Assembly (NCBI GenBank): GCA_019120675.1
Contig: DWUQ01000176.1
Location: 1-6,329, forward strand
Reading direction: 5' to 3'
DNA from: Candidatus Paenalcaligenes intestinipullorum
GTDB lineage: Bacteria; Pseudomonadota; Gammaproteobacteria; Burkholderiales; Burkholderiaceae_B
DNA: 6,329 bases
A model generated the notes under the pieces. The model was not told the origin of the DNA. It ran no database searches and saw only the letters and a list, made by a program, of their open reading frames with translations. Within the stretch, counting starts at the first letter, position 1, and the number at the start of each line of letters is the position of its first letter. Positions 6,168 to 6,329 of this stretch are shown piece by piece. Made by a program: the position numbers and the translations under genes.

Positions 6168-6199
6168 GAGTACGCTGACACCGAAAACGTTATGTACTC
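6168..6199. repeat. inverted repeat GAGTAC/GTACTC between convergent genes
   Basis: GAGTAC (6168-6173) and GTACTC (6194-6199) flank a 20-nt spacer in the 36-bp gap between the SDR stop and the pgk stop. The position suits a shared terminator, but the stem is only 6 bp, the loop is long and there is no T tract on either strand. A rho-independent terminator is therefore not supported. Confidence 0.3.
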
Positions 6200-6200
6200 C

Positions 6201-6329
6201 TTAGCCCTGAGCCCGCTGCTGCAAAATCGCTACGGCGGGCAATTCTTTGCCTTCTACAAACTCTAAAAAGGCGCCGCCTCCGGTCGAGATATAGCCAATC
6301 TGCTCAGTGATACCGAATTTGGCAATGGC
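6201..6329 (-). CDS. pgk: phosphoglycerate kinase, C-terminal end (partial at right edge)
   Basis: Reading the minus strand back from the TAA at 6203-6201 gives 42 codons open to the window edge. They contain ISTGGGAFLEFVEGK, then LPAVAILQQR, which is the highly conserved C-terminal nucleotide-binding and end segment of phosphoglycerate kinase (the STGGGAxLE motif). The enzyme moves phosphate between 1,3-bisphosphoglycerate and ADP in glycolysis, in the cytoplasm. Only about a tenth of the protein is visible; the start and most of both domains lie beyond the right edge. It is co-oriented with mog and fba but separated from them by the opposing SDR gene. pyk, which often follows pgk in Burkholderiales, does not follow here. 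Confidence 0.93.
   Translation of the reverse strand, partial: AIAKFGITEQIGYISTGGGAFLEFVEGKELPAVAILQQRAQG

Noticed and set aside
1..6329. Mobile element, CRISPR array, toxin-antitoxin, phage or defence system
   Set aside because: No transposase, integrase, direct repeat array, tRNA or small paired gene set was seen. All six complete or partial conserved genes are housekeeping enzymes apart from the hydrolase and the SDR.

Overview
The window looks like chromosomal housekeeping DNA from a betaproteobacterium of the order Burkholderiales, perhaps family Alcaligenaceae. This is inferred from the gene set (a class II CbbA-type aldolase, class I PurE, PurK and a Sua5-type enzyme next to pgk), from gene order remembered for that order, and from moderate GC content. 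The genus cannot be fixed by reading alone. There are no tRNA, rRNA, CRISPR, insertion-sequence or phage features.

Layout, left to right. Positions 1-435 (+) hold the C-terminal part of an alpha/beta-hydrolase. It converges on, and overlaps by 39 bp, the end of a three-gene minus-strand cluster: purE (3149-2649), purK (2629-1445) and sua5 (1461-397). PurK and PurE carry out consecutive steps that make CAIR in de novo purine synthesis. Sua5 makes the threonylcarbamoyl-AMP used for the tRNA t6A37 modification. A leader of about 125 bp (3150-3275) lies upstream of purE and is rich in short repeats. It is insulated from fba by a clear intrinsic terminator (3276-3304).

fba (4378-3314, minus) encodes class II fructose-bisphosphate aldolase. 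mog (5096-4458, minus) encodes molybdopterin adenylyltransferase. A 219-bp AT-rich divergent intergenic region (5097-5315) carries a perfect 9-bp inverted repeat and separates mog from a plus-strand atypical SDR/epimerase-like gene (5316-6164). That gene converges on the last 42 codons of pgk (6329-6201, minus), which runs off the right edge.

Functionally the window joins glycolysis (pgk, fba), purine synthesis (purE, purK), tRNA modification (sua5) and molybdenum cofactor synthesis (mog), plus two enzymes of unknown substrate. Compared with the pgk-pyk-fba-purC-purE-purK-sua5 order I recall from many Burkholderiales, pyk and purC are missing from their expected slots. The SDR gene and mog lie in the first slot, and a terminator plus repeat-rich leader lies in the second. 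I found no novel multi-gene system. The most notable signals are the in-register convergent gene overlap, the shared AGCCTTA motif in two intergenic regions, and the inverted repeat upstream of the SDR gene.
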